A DNA stretch of 64,000 nucleotides from Allobosea sp. Tri-44 (GTDB taxonomy: Bacteria > Pseudomonadota > Alphaproteobacteria > Rhizobiales > Beijerinckiaceae), in NCBI RefSeq assembly GCF_004123845.1, contig NZ_NBDP01000003.1:806001-870000 (forward strand). The letters run 5' to 3'. Made by a program: the position numbers and the translations under genes. Shown here piece after piece: positions 52,142-61,690 of this stretch (position 1 is the stretch's first letter; each line of letters begins with the position of its first letter). The notes under the pieces are model-generated. The model did not search any database, had not been told where the DNA came from, and was given only the letters and a program-made list of their open reading frames with translations.

Positions 52142-54178
52142 ATGAGTGTCTCACTCGCCAAATCCAGCGCCTTCAACCAGGCCATCGTCCTGGCGGCGTT
52201 GAAAAGTGCCTTCGGTAAACTCGACCCGCGCAAACTGACCGGGAACCCGGTGATCCTCGCGACCGAGGTGGTGGCTGCGCTCGCCACCGTCTCTGCCGTT
52301 GTCGCGATCGCCAATAGCCAGCCCGCGGCCTTCCCGATCCAGATCGCGGTCTGGCTCTGGCTCACCGTGGTCTTCGCCAACTTCGCCGAGGCGATCGCCG
52401 AAGGGCGCGGCAAGGCGGCAGCGGATTCGCTGCGCGCCACCCGCGTCACCACCAAGGCCAAGCTGATCATCGATGCCTCGCGCAATGCGATGATCCCGAC
52501 GCCGGCTCACGAACTCGCGCCTGACGACATCGTCCTGGTCGAGGCCGGTGACGTCATCCCTGCCGATGGCGAGATCATCGAGGGCGTCGCCTCGGTCAAC
52601 GAGGCCGCGATCACCGGCGAATCCGCCCCGGTGATCCGCGAGAGCGGTGGCGATCGTTCCGCCGTCACCGGCGGCACCACGGTCGTCTCCGACTGGCTCA
52701 AGATCAGGGTTACCTCGCGGCCGGGCTCGTCCTTCCTCGATCGGATGATCGCGATGGTCGAGGGCGCCGACCGGCGCAAGACGCCGAACGAGCTGGCGCT
52801 CGCCGTGCTGCTCGCCGGCCTGACCCTGGTCTTCCTGATCGCGGTCGTCACCCTGACCGGGCTCGGCGCCTTCTCGGGCGTGTCGCTCGACCCGATGGTG
52901 CTGGGCGCGCTCTTCATCACGCTGATCCCGACCACGATCGGCGGCCTGCTCAGCGCCGTCGGCATCGCCGGCATGGACCGGCTTCTGAAAGTGAATGTAC
53001 TGGCGACCTCAGGCAGGGCCGTCGAGGCTGCCGGCGACGTCGACACGCTGCTGCTCGACAAGACCGGCACGATCACCTTCGGCAACCGCATGGCGGTCGA
53101 GGTGATCCCGGTTCCCGGTGTGCGTCCGGATGCGGCGCTGCGTGCGGCGCTGATGGCCTCGCTCGCCGACGAGACCCCGGAAGGCCGCTCGATCGTCGAG
53201 CTCGCCCGCAACCAGGGTATCACCGCCGAGATTCCGGCCGGGGCGACCGCGATCCCGTTCAGCGCCACCACCCGTCAGTCGGGCCTCGACCTCGACGGCA
53301 AATCCTGGCGCAAGGGCGCGGTCGATGCCGTGATCAGGACGCTCGACCTTGCCGACAGCCAGGTGCCCGCGGAACTGCGCCAGGCAGTCGACGGCATCGC
53401 ACGCTCAGGCGGCACGCCGCTCGCCGTCAGCGAGAACGGGGCTCTGGTCGGCGTGATTCATCTCAAGGACGTGGTCAAGCCGGGCGTGAAGGAGCGCTTC
53501 GCCGACCTTCGCCGCATGGGCGTGCGCACCGTTATGATCACGGGCGACAACCCCGTCACCGCGGCGGCGATCGCCTCGGAGGCCGGCGTTGACGATTTCC
53601 TCGCCGAGGCGACGCCGGAGGACAAGCTGCGGATCATCCGCACCGAGCAGGCCAAGGGCCGCCTCGTCGCCATGTGCGGCGACGGCGCCAACGACGCCCC
53701 TGCTCTTGCCCAGGCCGATGTCGGCGTCGCCATGCAGACCGGCGCGCAGGCTGCGCGCGAGGCCGGCAACATGGTCGACCTCGACAGCGACCCGACCAAG
53801 GTCCTGGAGATCGTCGAGGTCGGCAAGCAATTGCTGATCACCCGTGGCGCTCTCACCACCTTCTCGATCGCCAACGACGTCGCGAAGTACTTCGCCATCA
53901 TCCCGGCGCTCTTCGTCGTCTCGCTGCCGGCGCTCGGTGCGCTCAACATCATGGGCCTGTCGAGCCCGCAGAGCGCGATCCTCTCGGCGGTGATCTTCAA
54001 TGCGTTGGTCATCGTCGCGCTGATCCCGCTGGCGCTGCGCGGCGTGCGCTACCGGGCGATCGGCGCGGCCAAGCTGCTCTCGCGCAACCTGACCCTCTAC
54101 GGCATCGGCGGGCTGATCGCGCCCTTCGTCGGCATCAAGCTGATCGATCTCATCGTCTCGGCCCTCGGGCTCGCCTGA
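52142..54178 (+). CDS. kdpB: K(+)-transporting P-type ATPase subunit B
   Basis: Catalytic P-type ATPase subunit. The 678-residue protein has the actuator motif '[10 protein letters not shown]' (about 158), the phosphorylation site '[11 protein letters not shown]' with Asp306 (equivalent to Asp307 of E. coli), the nucleotide domain '[11 protein letters not shown]' and '[24 protein letters not shown]' in pieces, and '[20 protein letters not shown]' for the hinge region. 21 bases separate it from kdpA. Confidence 0.97.
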   Translation: MSVSLAKSSAFNQAIVLAALKSAFGKLDPRKLTGNPVILATEVVAALATVSAVVAIANSQPAAFPIQIAVWLWLTVVFANFAEAIAEGRGKAAADSLRATRVTTKAKLIIDASRNAMIPTPAHELAPDDIVLVEAGDVIPADGEIIEGVASVNEAAITGESAPVIRESGGDRSAVTGGTTVVSDWLKIRVTSRPGSSFLDRMIAMVEGADRRKTPNELALAVLLAGLTLVFLIAVVTLTGLGAFSGVSLDPMVLGALFITLIPTTIGGLLSAVGIAGMDRLLKVNVLATSGRAVEAAGDVDTLLLDKTGTITFGNRMAVEVIPVPGVRPDAALRAALMASLADETPEGRSIVELARNQGITAEIPAGATAIPFSATTRQSGLDLDGKSWRKGAVDAVIRTLDLADSQVPAELRQAVDGIARSGGTPLAVSENGALVGVIHLKDVVKPGVKERFADLRRMGVRTVMITGDNPVTAAAIASEAGVDDFLAEATPEDKLRIIRTEQAKGRLVAMCGDGANDAPALAQADVGVAMQTGAQAAREAGNMVDLDSDPTKVLEIVEVGKQLLITRGALTTFSIANDVAKYFAIIPALFVVSLPALGALNIMGLSSPQSAILSAVIFNALVIVALIPLALRGVRYRAIGAAKLLSRNLTLYGIGGLIAPFVGIKLIDLIVSALGLA

Positions 54179-54200
54179 AGGCTTGAACAGGACACATGTC

Positions 54201-54782
54201 ATGATCGCCAATCTTCGCCCCGCCATCGTCTCGATGGCCCTCTTCAGCCTCCTGCTCGGCCTCGCCTATCCGCTCGGCGTCACCGGGCTGGCGCAGGCCT
54301 TGTTCCCGGCCCAGGCTGGCGGCTCGCTGATCCGCAATGCCTCCGGCGAGATCGTCGGCTCGCGCTGGATTGGGCAGAACTTCAAGGACGAAGCCTATCT
54401 GCGCCCCCGCCCCTCGGCTGCCGGCAAGGACGGCTATGATGCCGCCGGCTCCTCCGGCTCCAATCTCGGGCCGCTGAACGAGGATCTCGCTGCCCGCATC
54501 AAGACCGATGCCGAGGCGCTGCGCGCCGAGAGCCCGGCGCCGATTCCGGTCGACGCCGTCACCACCTCCGGCTCGGGGCTCGATCCGCATGTCTCGCCGG
54601 CCAATGCGGCGCGGCAGGTGGCTCGCATCGCCGCGGCCCGCAAGGTCGCGGCGACGGAAGTTCTGGCTGTGATCGCGGCCAACACCGAGGGCTCGACCTT
54701 CGGACTGCTCGGTGAGCCGCGCGTCAATGTGCTCGCCGTCAATTTGGCACTCGACGCGCGCTGGCCGCGCGCTCAACGTTAG
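54201..54782 (+). CDS. kdpC: K(+)-transporting ATPase subunit C
   Basis: Periplasm-facing subunit with one N-terminal membrane helix that raises ATP-binding affinity in KdpFABC. The ATG at 54201 gives 193 residues; an ORF start at 54183 adds six residues. The helix 'PAIVSMALFSLLLGLAYPLGVTG' in pieces is followed by the conserved 'GSLIRNASGEIVGSRWIGQNF' in pieces, 'FKDEAYLRPRPSA', and 'SGSGLDPHVSPANA'. The gene is 22 bases after kdpB. Confidence 0.95.
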   Translation: MIANLRPAIVSMALFSLLLGLAYPLGVTGLAQALFPAQAGGSLIRNASGEIVGSRWIGQNFKDEAYLRPRPSAAGKDGYDAAGSSGSNLGPLNEDLAARIKTDAEALRAESPAPIPVDAVTTSGSGLDPHVSPANAARQVARIAAARKVAATEVLAVIAANTEGSTFGLLGEPRVNVLAVNLALDARWPRAQR

Positions 54783-54787
54783 GATCG

Positions 54788-57511
54788 ATGGCGAGCGACG
54801 AATCCCAGTTCCGCGAGGCAGGGCGGCCCGACCCCGACGCCCTGCTTGCTTCAGCCGGCCCCGGCAAGCGCGGCCGGCTGAAGATATTTCTCGGCATGGC
54901 ACCGGGCGTCGGCAAGACCTACGAGATGCTGACCCAGGCGCAGCGCGCCCAGGAGGAGCACGGTGAGGTGCTCGTCGGCGTCGTCGAGACACATGGCCGC
55001 CAAGAGACGGAAGCTCTGCTCGACGGGCTCGAGGTGATGGCGCGCCGGCCGCTCGAGCATCGCGGCCGGCTGATGATGGAGTTCGACCTCGACGCGGCGC
55101 TCGCGTTGAAGCCGAAGCTGTTGCTGGTCGACGAGTACGCCCATTCCAACGCGCCGGGCAGCCGCCATCCGAAGCGCTGGCAGGATGTCGCGGAATTGCT
55201 CCATTCCGGCATCGACATCTGGACGACGCTGAACGTCCAGCACCTGGAAAGCCTGGTCGACGTCGTCTGGAAGATCACCGGCGTGCGCCAGCGCGAGACC
55301 GTGCCGGACAGTGCGCTCAGCCGCGCCGACGAGATCGAACTGATCGACATCACGCCGACCGAGCTGCGTCAGCGCATGGAGGAAGGCAAGGTCTACGTTC
55401 CCGAGACCGCCCGGCTCGCCGCCGGCAATTTCTTCAAGCCGGAGAACCTGACGGCGCTGCGCGAGCTTGCCCTGCGCCGCGCCGCCCAGACGGTCGACGA
55501 CCAGCTCAGCCAGGCGATGAAGCGCGCCGGCGTCGAGGGGCCCTGGGCGGCGGGTGAGCGCATCCTGGTCCTGATCGGTCCCGATGCGATGGCCGGCTCC
55601 CTGATCCGGGCCGGGCGGCGTCTCTCCGACATGATGATGGATGCGCCCTGGACGGTCGCCCATGTCGAGCGGCCGAACCGGGCGGACGCCGATTCCGCCC
55701 GAGGCGCGCATCTGGCGGAAGCGTTGAAGCTGGCCGAGCAACTGGGCGGCGCCAGTGTCGTGCTGAATGGCGACGATCTCGTCGGCGCCGTCCTCGACTA
55801 TGCCCGTCGGAACAATGTCACCCAGATCGTCGTCGGCAAGTCGCATCGCAAGGGCTGGCGCGCCTGGTTCCGCCCCTCTCTCGCCCCCGAGCTGCTGAAG
55901 GCGCAGAACGGCGCCGCCCTGCACATCATCACCGAGGTTACGAGCGGGCCGGTTCAGCAGGTCGTCGCGAGCGCGCCGCGTGCCCGTTTCAGCTGGTTCG
56001 CCCATCTCGGCGCCGTCGGCATGGTCGCGGTCGCGATCGGCCTGGCGGCGCTGATCGACAAGCGGGTCGAGAACGTCAACCTGGCCATGCTGTTCATGGT
56101 CAGCGTGCTCGGCGCCGGTCTCATCTTCGGGCTCTGGCCGGCGGTGACGGCGGCTGCGCTCGCCGCCTTCGCCTACAACTTCTTCTTTCTCGAGCCGCGC
56201 CTCTCCTTCTGGATCGGCCACCCGGCCGATGTGCTGACCTTTCTCGTCTTCTTCGCGGTGGCGCTGACGACGGGCGGCCTGACCGGACGCATCCGCGACC
56301 AGGCCCGGGCGACGGCGCGGCGGGCTTCGGCAATCACCGCCCTGCTCGCTGCCAGCCGCCGGCTCTCGGCAGCGGCGCGCCGCGAGGATGTCGCGGCGAT
56401 CCTGGCCGAGCAGGTCTCGGCCGCGACCTCCGGCAAGATCGTCGTGCTGTTGCCGATCGATGGCGAGATCGCCCCGAGCGCCGGTGCGCCCGAGCTCGAA
56501 GCGCTCTCGACCGCCGACATGACCGCGGCCCGCTGGACTTGGAACCGCGGCGAGCCGGCCGGCGCCGGCACCGGTACCTTGCCGAACGCGGCCTGGACCT
56601 TCCGGCCGCTGCAGGGCGTGCGGGCCCGGTCTGGCGTCGTCGGCTTCGAGCCCAAGGCACTGGCGACGGCAGAGAACGAGCGTTTCGCACTCGCTTTGCT
56701 CGACCAGGGCGCGATCGCGATCGAGCGGGCGGAGCTGGCCGCCGCTGCCGTCGACGCCGAGGCCCTGCGCCGAAGTGACCGCCTACGCTCGGCCCTGCTC
56801 AACTCGGTCAGCCACGATCTGCGCACGCCGCTCGCCACCGTGCTCGGCTCGGCGACGACGCTGATCGACTATGGCGACGGCATGAGACCAACCGTGCGCG
56901 ACGACCTCCTGCTCTCGATCCGCGAGGAGGCCGAGCGGCTCAACCGCTATGTCGGCGACCTGCTCGACATGACCCGGCTCGAAGGCGGGGCGCTGGTGGC
57001 GCGGCGCGACTGGATCGATGTCCGCGACGTGATCGCGGCGGCGCTCTCCCGTGTGTCACGTCGACTCGGTCAGCGCCGGGTCCAGCGCGACTTTCCGGCG
57101 GAACTCTCCCTGGTCCGGGCCGATCCGGGTCTGCTCGAACAGGTGCTGGTCAACATCCTCGAAAACGCCATCGCCTATAGCGAGGATGGCGCCCTGATCG
57201 AAGCGGCGGCCTATGAGGATCGCGGCAATGTCGTGATCTCGATCGAGGACGAGGGCCGCGGCATCCCGACAGCCGAACTGGAGCGCGTCTTCGAGAAGTT
57301 CCGGCGGCTGGAGGAATCGATCGATCGCGGCGGCGAGCGTGGCAAGGGCGCGGGCCTCGGCCTCGCCATCGCCAAGGGCTTTGTCGAGGCCATGGGCGGG
57401 CGCATCGCCGCTGCCAGCCCGATCCAAGACCGCCCGGACGGCAGCAAGGGCGGCACCCGCATCCTGATCAGCCTGCGCAAGGACGCCGCAGGCGGAGAGA
57501 GCAAGCTATGA
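54788..57511 (+). CDS. kdpD: Sensor histidine kinase KdpD
   Basis: Senses low potassium or osmotic stress and phosphorylates KdpE. The 907-residue protein contains a KdpD N-terminal domain with Walker A 'GMAPGVGKTYEML' at 36-48 and 'LLVDEYAHSN' Walker B-like motif, a universal-stress-protein domain (about 250-370), four transmembrane helices (DUF4118, about 400-500), a GAF-like domain (about 515-660), the H-box 'NSVSHDLRTPLATVLGS' with His676 (E. coli His673), and a HATPase domain with N-box 'NILENAIAYS' and 'GKGAGLGLAIAKGF'. It starts 5 bases after kdpC and overlaps kdpE by 4 bases. Confidence 0.96.
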   Translation: MASDESQFREAGRPDPDALLASAGPGKRGRLKIFLGMAPGVGKTYEMLTQAQRAQEEHGEVLVGVVETHGRQETEALLDGLEVMARRPLEHRGRLMMEFDLDAALALKPKLLLVDEYAHSNAPGSRHPKRWQDVAELLHSGIDIWTTLNVQHLESLVDVVWKITGVRQRETVPDSALSRADEIELIDITPTELRQRMEEGKVYVPETARLAAGNFFKPENLTALRELALRRAAQTVDDQLSQAMKRAGVEGPWAAGERILVLIGPDAMAGSLIRAGRRLSDMMMDAPWTVAHVERPNRADADSARGAHLAEALKLAEQLGGASVVLNGDDLVGAVLDYARRNNVTQIVVGKSHRKGWRAWFRPSLAPELLKAQNGAALHIITEVTSGPVQQVVASAPRARFSWFAHLGAVGMVAVAIGLAALIDKRVENVNLAMLFMVSVLGAGLIFGLWPAVTAAALAAFAYNFFFLEPRLSFWIGHPADVLTFLVFFAVALTTGGLTGRIRDQARATARRASAITALLAASRRLSAAARREDVAAILAEQVSAATSGKIVVLLPIDGEIAPSAGAPELEALSTADMTAARWTWNRGEPAGAGTGTLPNAAWTFRPLQGVRARSGVVGFEPKALATAENERFALALLDQGAIAIERAELAAAAVDAEALRRSDRLRSALLNSVSHDLRTPLATVLGSATTLIDYGDGMRPTVRDDLLLSIREEAERLNRYVGDLLDMTRLEGGALVARRDWIDVRDVIAAALSRVSRRLGQRRVQRDFPAELSLVRADPGLLEQVLVNILENAIAYSEDGALIEAAAYEDRGNVVISIEDEGRGIPTAELERVFEKFRRLEESIDRGGERGKGAGLGLAIAKGFVEAMGGRIAAASPIQDRPDGSKGGTRILISLRKDAAGGESKL

Positions 57512-58203
57512 CCGCCTTTCGCCCCCGCATCCTCGTCATCGACGACGAGCCGCAGATCCACCGTTTCCTCGGCCCGGCGCTCGATGCCGCCGGCTACGAG
57601 CCGATCCGCGCCGACGACGCCACCAGCGGCCTGCGCGAGATCGCCCGCAAGCCGCCGGACGCCGTCGTCCTGGATCTCGGCCTGCCGGACATGGACGGCA
57701 AGGAGGCCCTCGCCAAGGCGCGCGCCTTCTATGACGGCCCGGTGATCATCCTCTCGGCCCGCGACCGCGAGACCGAGAAGATCGACGCGCTCGACGCCGG
57801 TGCCGACGACTATGTCGAAAAGCCCTTCGGCGTCGGCGAATTGCTGGCGCGCCTGCGCGTCGCGCTGCGCCATCGTCTCGAGCGCCAGGGTTCCGAACCT
57901 GCCCTCCTGGTTGGCGATGTCGAGATCGACCTGGTCAACCGCCGGATCAGCAAGGGCGGCACGGCCGTGAAGCTTTCGCCCAAGGAATACGACCTGCTCG
58001 CCTGCCTTGCCGGCGGGAATGGCCGGGTTCTGACCCACAGACAGATCCTCACCGCCGTCTGGGGCCCGGCGCATGAGCACGACGTGCAGTACCTTCGCGT
58101 CTTCGTCGGCCAGCTCCGGCAGAAGCTCGAGGACGATCCGGCCGAGCCGAAACTGATCGAGACCGAGCCCGGCGTCGGCTATCGGTTGGGTGGATTGGTC
58201 TGA
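57508..58203 (+). CDS. kdpE: Response regulator KdpE
   Basis: A 231-residue OmpR-family regulator. The receiver domain has 'VIDDEPQIHRFL' (acidic pair), the phosphoacceptor Asp56 in 'VVLDLGLPDMDG', Ser/Thr in 'VIILSARDRE' and Lys in 'VEKPFG'. The winged-helix output domain starts near residue 130 with 'LSPKEYDLLACLAG' and 'LTHRQILTAVWG'. It overlaps kdpD by ATGA. It should bind the direct repeat upstream of kdpF. Confidence 0.96.
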   Translation: MTAFRPRILVIDDEPQIHRFLGPALDAAGYEPIRADDATSGLREIARKPPDAVVLDLGLPDMDGKEALAKARAFYDGPVIILSARDRETEKIDALDAGADDYVEKPFGVGELLARLRVALRHRLERQGSEPALLVGDVEIDLVNRRISKGGTAVKLSPKEYDLLACLAGGNGRVLTHRQILTAVWGPAHEHDVQYLRVFVGQLRQKLEDDPAEPKLIETEPGVGYRLGGLV

Positions 58204-58268
58204 GACCCGTCAAGCAGGGCGCTCCTTGCCGCGATCCTGCGAAGCCCCTACGGTCCGCGCAGTCGTCG

Positions 58269-58739
58269 GTGAGCGAGGATGGCGATGGGCAACTGGCGGT
58301 TGGACTGGTGGTTTTTCTCGGCGCGGCCAGCCCGGCTGCGGCCGAATGGAAGCCGAGCATCTTCGACGGCGAAAGCAAGCGGGCGATCCAGGGCTGCTCT
58401 GCGACCATGACCGACGATGCCTGGTCTTGCGCCTTCATCCGCTGCGAGGCGGACAAGCGGCTCGGGCTCTATCTCGATATCCCCGGCGTGCTTTCGGAAG
58501 GACCGATCACGCTTGCGATCGACGGCTGCGATTTCCGGCTTGCGCTGCAGTCGACAGGAGGACCTTTCGGCGATGCCTATCGCGTCGCCGGCGCAGAAGC
58601 CGACATGTTCGCAGCCTTCCCCACCGGCCGTTCGCTTCGCATCCGGCAGGAAGGCATCAAGAAGGGCTATGACGCGATCCCGCTCGCCGGCATCGGCCCG
58701 GCGCTGCGCAGGCTGAGCCAATTCTGTGGGGCGCGCTGA
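58269..58739 (+). CDS. Exported protein of unknown function downstream of kdpE
   Basis: The best frame starts at GTG 58269 and encodes 156 residues: a hydrophobic stretch 'LAVGLVVFLGAASPAAAEW' near residues 10-28 resembling a signal peptide but with few positive charges before it, then a mature part with four cysteines ('GCSATM', 'WSCAFIRCEA', 'DGCDFRL'). I do not recognise the family. Start codon and signal peptide are uncertain, and the two other frames of this stretch are also open in part. It is 65 bases after kdpE and could be the last gene of that transcript or an independent unit. Confidence 0.5.
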   Translation: MSEDGDGQLAVGLVVFLGAASPAAAEWKPSIFDGESKRAIQGCSATMTDDAWSCAFIRCEADKRLGLYLDIPGVLSEGPITLAIDGCDFRLALQSTGGPFGDAYRVAGAEADMFAAFPTGRSLRIRQEGIKKGYDAIPLAGIGPALRRLSQFCGAR

Positions 58740-58880
58740 CGGTTCCGCCGGAGAAAATGCTTCCCCGGATTTGAGCAGCCGAACAGCCGCGAAGAGAGAT
58801 TTCCTCTTTTCGAACGGGAATAAGAAAAATCACACTACCTGACGTGAATTGATGCTTTGAGGCCTCTGCCTTATGTAAAG

Positions 58881-58898
58881 CGTTCGGAATAGCGAACG
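58881..58898. promoter_or_regulatory. Candidate operator before the cys operon
   Basis: CGTTCG (58881-58886) and CGAACG (58893-58898) form a perfect 6-6-6 dyad, 16 bases before the DUF2849 start. The unlinked sulfate-binding gene has a similar dyad with GTTC and GAAC cores (63245-63265). Regulator not identified. Confidence 0.4.
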
Positions 58899-58913
58899 TA
58901 GCGAGCATCATTC

Positions 58914-59267
58914 ATGGCTGCCGCCAAGCGCCCTGCCCTGCCGGTGATCCTGCTGGCCAACGACCTGCTCGACGGCGATGTCGTTTTCGCGGCCGGCGAT
59001 GCCAATGGCCTGCATTGGTCGCGCGATCCCGGTGCGGCGCTGGTCGGCGACGACGATGCGACCGCCGATCGGCTCGATGCGTTCGCCGCCGCCGAACTCG
59101 GCAACCAGCATGTCGTCGATGCCTATCTGGTCGACGTCGCAATCGAGGACGGCGTGCCGGTGCCGCGCCATTACCGCGAACGGATGAAGACGACCGGGCC
59201 CAGCATCCGGCGTGACCTCGGCAAGCAGGCCGAGCTGCCACTTGCCCAAGCATTCCTGAGAGCCTGA
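58914..59267 (+). CDS. DUF2849 protein of the sulfite reductase cluster
   Basis: A 117-residue cytoplasmic protein. It begins 'LPVILLANDLLDGDVVFAAG' in pieces and continues 'WSRDPGAALV', then the conserved 'AYLVDVAIEDGVPVPRHYRERMKTTGP' in pieces and the C-terminal 'RRDLGKQAELPLAQAFLRA'. This matches DUF2849, found in Rhizobiales directly upstream of the sulfite/nitrite reductase gene. No known motif gives a reaction. It starts after a dyad and is 3 bases ahead of cysI, so it is the first gene of the cluster. Confidence 0.88.
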   Translation: MAAAKRPALPVILLANDLLDGDVVFAAGDANGLHWSRDPGAALVGDDDATADRLDAFAAAELGNQHVVDAYLVDVAIEDGVPVPRHYRERMKTTGPSIRRDLGKQAELPLAQAFLRA

Positions 59268-59270
59268 CGC

Positions 59271-60941
59271 ATGTATCGCTACGATGAATTCGACGAGCGT
59301 TTCGTCCGAGAGCGAGTCGCGCAGTTCCGCGACCAGGTCGGCCGTCGGCTGAACGGGTCGCTGACCGAGGACGAGTTCAAGCCGCTGCGCCTGAAGAACG
59401 GCGTCTATCTGCAGCTGCATGCCTATATGCTGCGGATCGCGGTCCCCTACGGCACGCTGTCGTCGAAGCAGATGCGCCAGCTCGCGCTGATCGGCGAGCG
59501 TTACGATCGCGGCTACGGCCATTTCACCACGCGCACCAATCTCCAGTTCAACTGGCCGAAGCTGCGCGACATCCCGGACATTCTCGATCTGCTCGCCGAT
59601 GTCGAGATGCATGCGATCCAGACCTCGGGCAATTGCATCCGCAACGTCACCGCCGACCATTTCGCTGGTGTCGCACAGGACGAGGTCGAGGATCCGCGCC
59701 CGACCGCCGAATTGATCCGGCAATGGTCGAGCCTGCATCCCGAGTTCGACTACCTGCCGCGCAAGTTCAAGATCGCGGTGACCGGTGCCGCGCATGACCG
59801 CGCCGTGATCAAGGCGCACGATATCGGCCTGCGCATCCTGCGCCATCCCGACACGCACCAGATCGGCTACGAGGTCATCGTCGGCGGCGGTCTCGGCCGT
59901 ACCCCGATGATCGGCAAGGTCGTCCGCGAGTTCCTGCCCAAGGCCGACCTGCTCGCCTATCTCGAGGCGATCATGCGGGTCTACAATCTCGAAGGCCGAC
60001 GCGACAACAAGTACAAGGCCAGGGTCAAGATCCTCGTCCACGAGATCGGCACCGAGGAGTTCTCTCGCCGCGTCGAGGAGGAGTTCGCCCGGCTCGACGG
60101 CCCTTCCGTCAATGCCGACCCGGCCGAGGTCGCGCGTATCGCCGCCTATTTCGCGCCGCCGGCCTATGAGGCGCTGCCGGCGACCAGCGGCGCCTTCGAG
60201 GCGGCGAAGGCCGGTAATCCCGATTTCGCGCGCTGGGTCGAGACCAATGTCACGCCGCACCGCCAGCCGGGCTATGCCGCGCTGACGATCTCGCTGAAGC
60301 CGATCGGCGCGCCTCCCGGCGACGCCACCAGCGAGCAGATGCGCGTCGTCGCCGATCTGGCGGATGAATTCTCGCTGTCTGAGATCCGCGTCACCCACGC
60401 CCAGAACCTCGTCCTGCCGCAGGTGAAGCTGTCGGACCTGTTCGCCGTCTGGCAGCGCCTCGGCGAGGCCGAGCTCGCGACGGCGAATGCCGGGCTGATC
60501 ACCGACATCATCGCCTGCCCCGGCCTCGACTATTGCGCGCTGGCGACGGCCCGCTCGATCCCGATTGCGCAGGCGCTGGCGCAGCGCTTCGCCGACCCCG
60601 TCCGGCAGAAGGAGATCGGCGAGCTCAACATCAAGATCTCCGGCTGCATCAATGCCTGCGGCCATCACCATGTCGGCCATATCGGCATTCTCGGACTCGA
60701 GAAGCGCGGCATCGAATCCTACCAGATCACGCTTGGCGGCGACGCGACCGAGAACGCGGCGATCGGCGAGATTCTCGGCCCCGGTCTGGCGGCCGAGGAC
60801 GTGCCGGATGCGATCGAGCGTATCGTTTCGGTCTACCTGGCCCAGCGCCAGCAGGGCGAGAGCTTCATCGACAATGTCCGCCGGATCGGGCTTGCGCCCT
60901 TCAAGGCGGCTTTCCAGGAGGTCAGCCATGCCGTTGCTTGA
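59271..60941 (+). CDS. cysI: Ferredoxin/NADPH-type sulfite reductase hemoprotein (nitrite/sulfite reductase family)
   Basis: Reduces sulfite to sulfide with siroheme and a 4Fe-4S cluster. The 556-residue enzyme has two ferredoxin-like half domains ('LPYG'-type 'RIAVPYGTLSSKQMRQLALI' in pieces near residues 55-75 and 'LTISLKPIGAPPGD' near 345) and cluster ligands Cys416 and Cys422 ('CPGLDYC') and Cys459 and Cys463 ('SGCINACGHHHVGHIG'), i.e. CX5C and CX3C. 'HFTTRTNLQFNW' is the siroheme-arginine region. With DUF934 and cysG beside it, the substrate is sulfite rather than nitrite. The flavoprotein partner is not in the window. The last 14 bases overlap the next gene. Confidence 0.93.
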   Translation: MYRYDEFDERFVRERVAQFRDQVGRRLNGSLTEDEFKPLRLKNGVYLQLHAYMLRIAVPYGTLSSKQMRQLALIGERYDRGYGHFTTRTNLQFNWPKLRDIPDILDLLADVEMHAIQTSGNCIRNVTADHFAGVAQDEVEDPRPTAELIRQWSSLHPEFDYLPRKFKIAVTGAAHDRAVIKAHDIGLRILRHPDTHQIGYEVIVGGGLGRTPMIGKVVREFLPKADLLAYLEAIMRVYNLEGRRDNKYKARVKILVHEIGTEEFSRRVEEEFARLDGPSVNADPAEVARIAAYFAPPAYEALPATSGAFEAAKAGNPDFARWVETNVTPHRQPGYAALTISLKPIGAPPGDATSEQMRVVADLADEFSLSEIRVTHAQNLVLPQVKLSDLFAVWQRLGEAELATANAGLITDIIACPGLDYCALATARSIPIAQALAQRFADPVRQKEIGELNIKISGCINACGHHHVGHIGILGLEKRGIESYQITLGGDATENAAIGEILGPGLAAEDVPDAIERIVSVYLAQRQQGESFIDNVRRIGLAPFKAAFQEVSHAVA

Positions 60942-61446
60942 TCGTCACGGCGCCAAGACCGAGACCTGGACGCGCAGCGAAGGCGCTGCGATCGACAATC
61001 TCTCGCATGCGCTCGTCACCTGGGAGGTGCTTCCGGAGGCGCTGGCGCAGAAGACGCGCGACCAGCGCATCGGCGTCGTCATCCCCAACACCGTCCGCAT
61101 TCCCGAGCTGAAGCTGATGATGCGGCAGCTCTCGCTGATCGCGATCAGCTTCCCCTCCTTCGGCGACGGGCGCGGTTTCAGCCTGGCGCGGCTGATCCGC
61201 AACCACGGCTTCACCGGCACGCTGCGCGCCAGCGGCCCGCTGATCGTCGATCAGTTCGCCTATACGCTGGCCTGCGGCTTCGACGAGGTCGAATTGCCCG
61301 AGGCGAGCGCCGCGCGCCAACCAGTCGAGCAATGGACCCGGGCGCTCGGCCAGATCAGCCATGGCTATCAGCGCGGCTATGGCGACAGCGGCAACATCCT
61401 CGACCGGCGCCGCTCGGCCCGGCTGAAACATGCTGCGGCGAGCTGA
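60928..61446 (+). CDS. DUF934 protein of the sulfite reductase cluster
   Basis: A 172-residue protein of the DUF934 family (often called putative oxidoreductase or CysX-like), encoded next to cysI or cysH in proteobacteria. CAGGAGG (60915-60921) precedes the ATG at 60928, inside the cysI end. Recognisable parts are 'RIGVVIPNTVRIPELKLM', 'FPSFGDGRGFSLARLIRN' and 'DQFAYTLACGFDEVE', all family signatures. No cysteine or cofactor motif identifies its chemistry. cysH, commonly beside it, is absent here. Confidence 0.9.
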   Translation: MPLLDRHGAKTETWTRSEGAAIDNLSHALVTWEVLPEALAQKTRDQRIGVVIPNTVRIPELKLMMRQLSLIAISFPSFGDGRGFSLARLIRNHGFTGTLRASGPLIVDQFAYTLACGFDEVELPEASAARQPVEQWTRALGQISHGYQRGYGDSGNILDRRRSARLKHAAAS

Positions 61447-61522
61447 GACGATGCACGGTTCGGCCCAACCCAGCCTGCGGCGGCCGGCCGACCGCCATAG
61501 CGACGATGAATGGGAGGAGGCC

Positions 61523-61690
61523 ATGCTGAACGACGCCCTGAACCATTCCGCTCCCGGCCCGCGCGAGCGCTGGTTCGATCTTTGCTTCCGGCTTATCATC
61601 CTGGTGCTTGCCGGTCTGTGGTTGTTCATGCCACCTGCGGGCGACACCCGGACGCAACCCGATGTGAAGGCCGCAGCGACGCAAAGATGA
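61523..61690 (+). CDS. Short single-helix membrane protein between DUF934 and cysG
   Basis: A 55-residue ORF. GGGAGGAGG just before the ATG at 61523 is the strongest ribosome site of the cluster; a longer form from ATG 61451 has none. It has one membrane helix ('LCFRLIILVLAGLWLF', about 25-40), preceded by a polar 'GPRERWFD' face and followed by a short Thr/Ala/Lys tail. It overlaps cysG by 4 bases (ATGA). I do not recognise it. Position suggests a membrane role in sulfite reduction or siroheme synthesis, or just a coupling peptide. Confidence 0.6.
   Translation: MLNDALNHSAPGPRERWFDLCFRLIILVLAGLWLFMPPAGDTRTQPDVKAAATQR

Noticed and set aside
58740..58913. SAM or cobalamin riboswitch before the sulfur genes
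   Set aside because: No conserved core elements could be recognised; only a short dyad is present.
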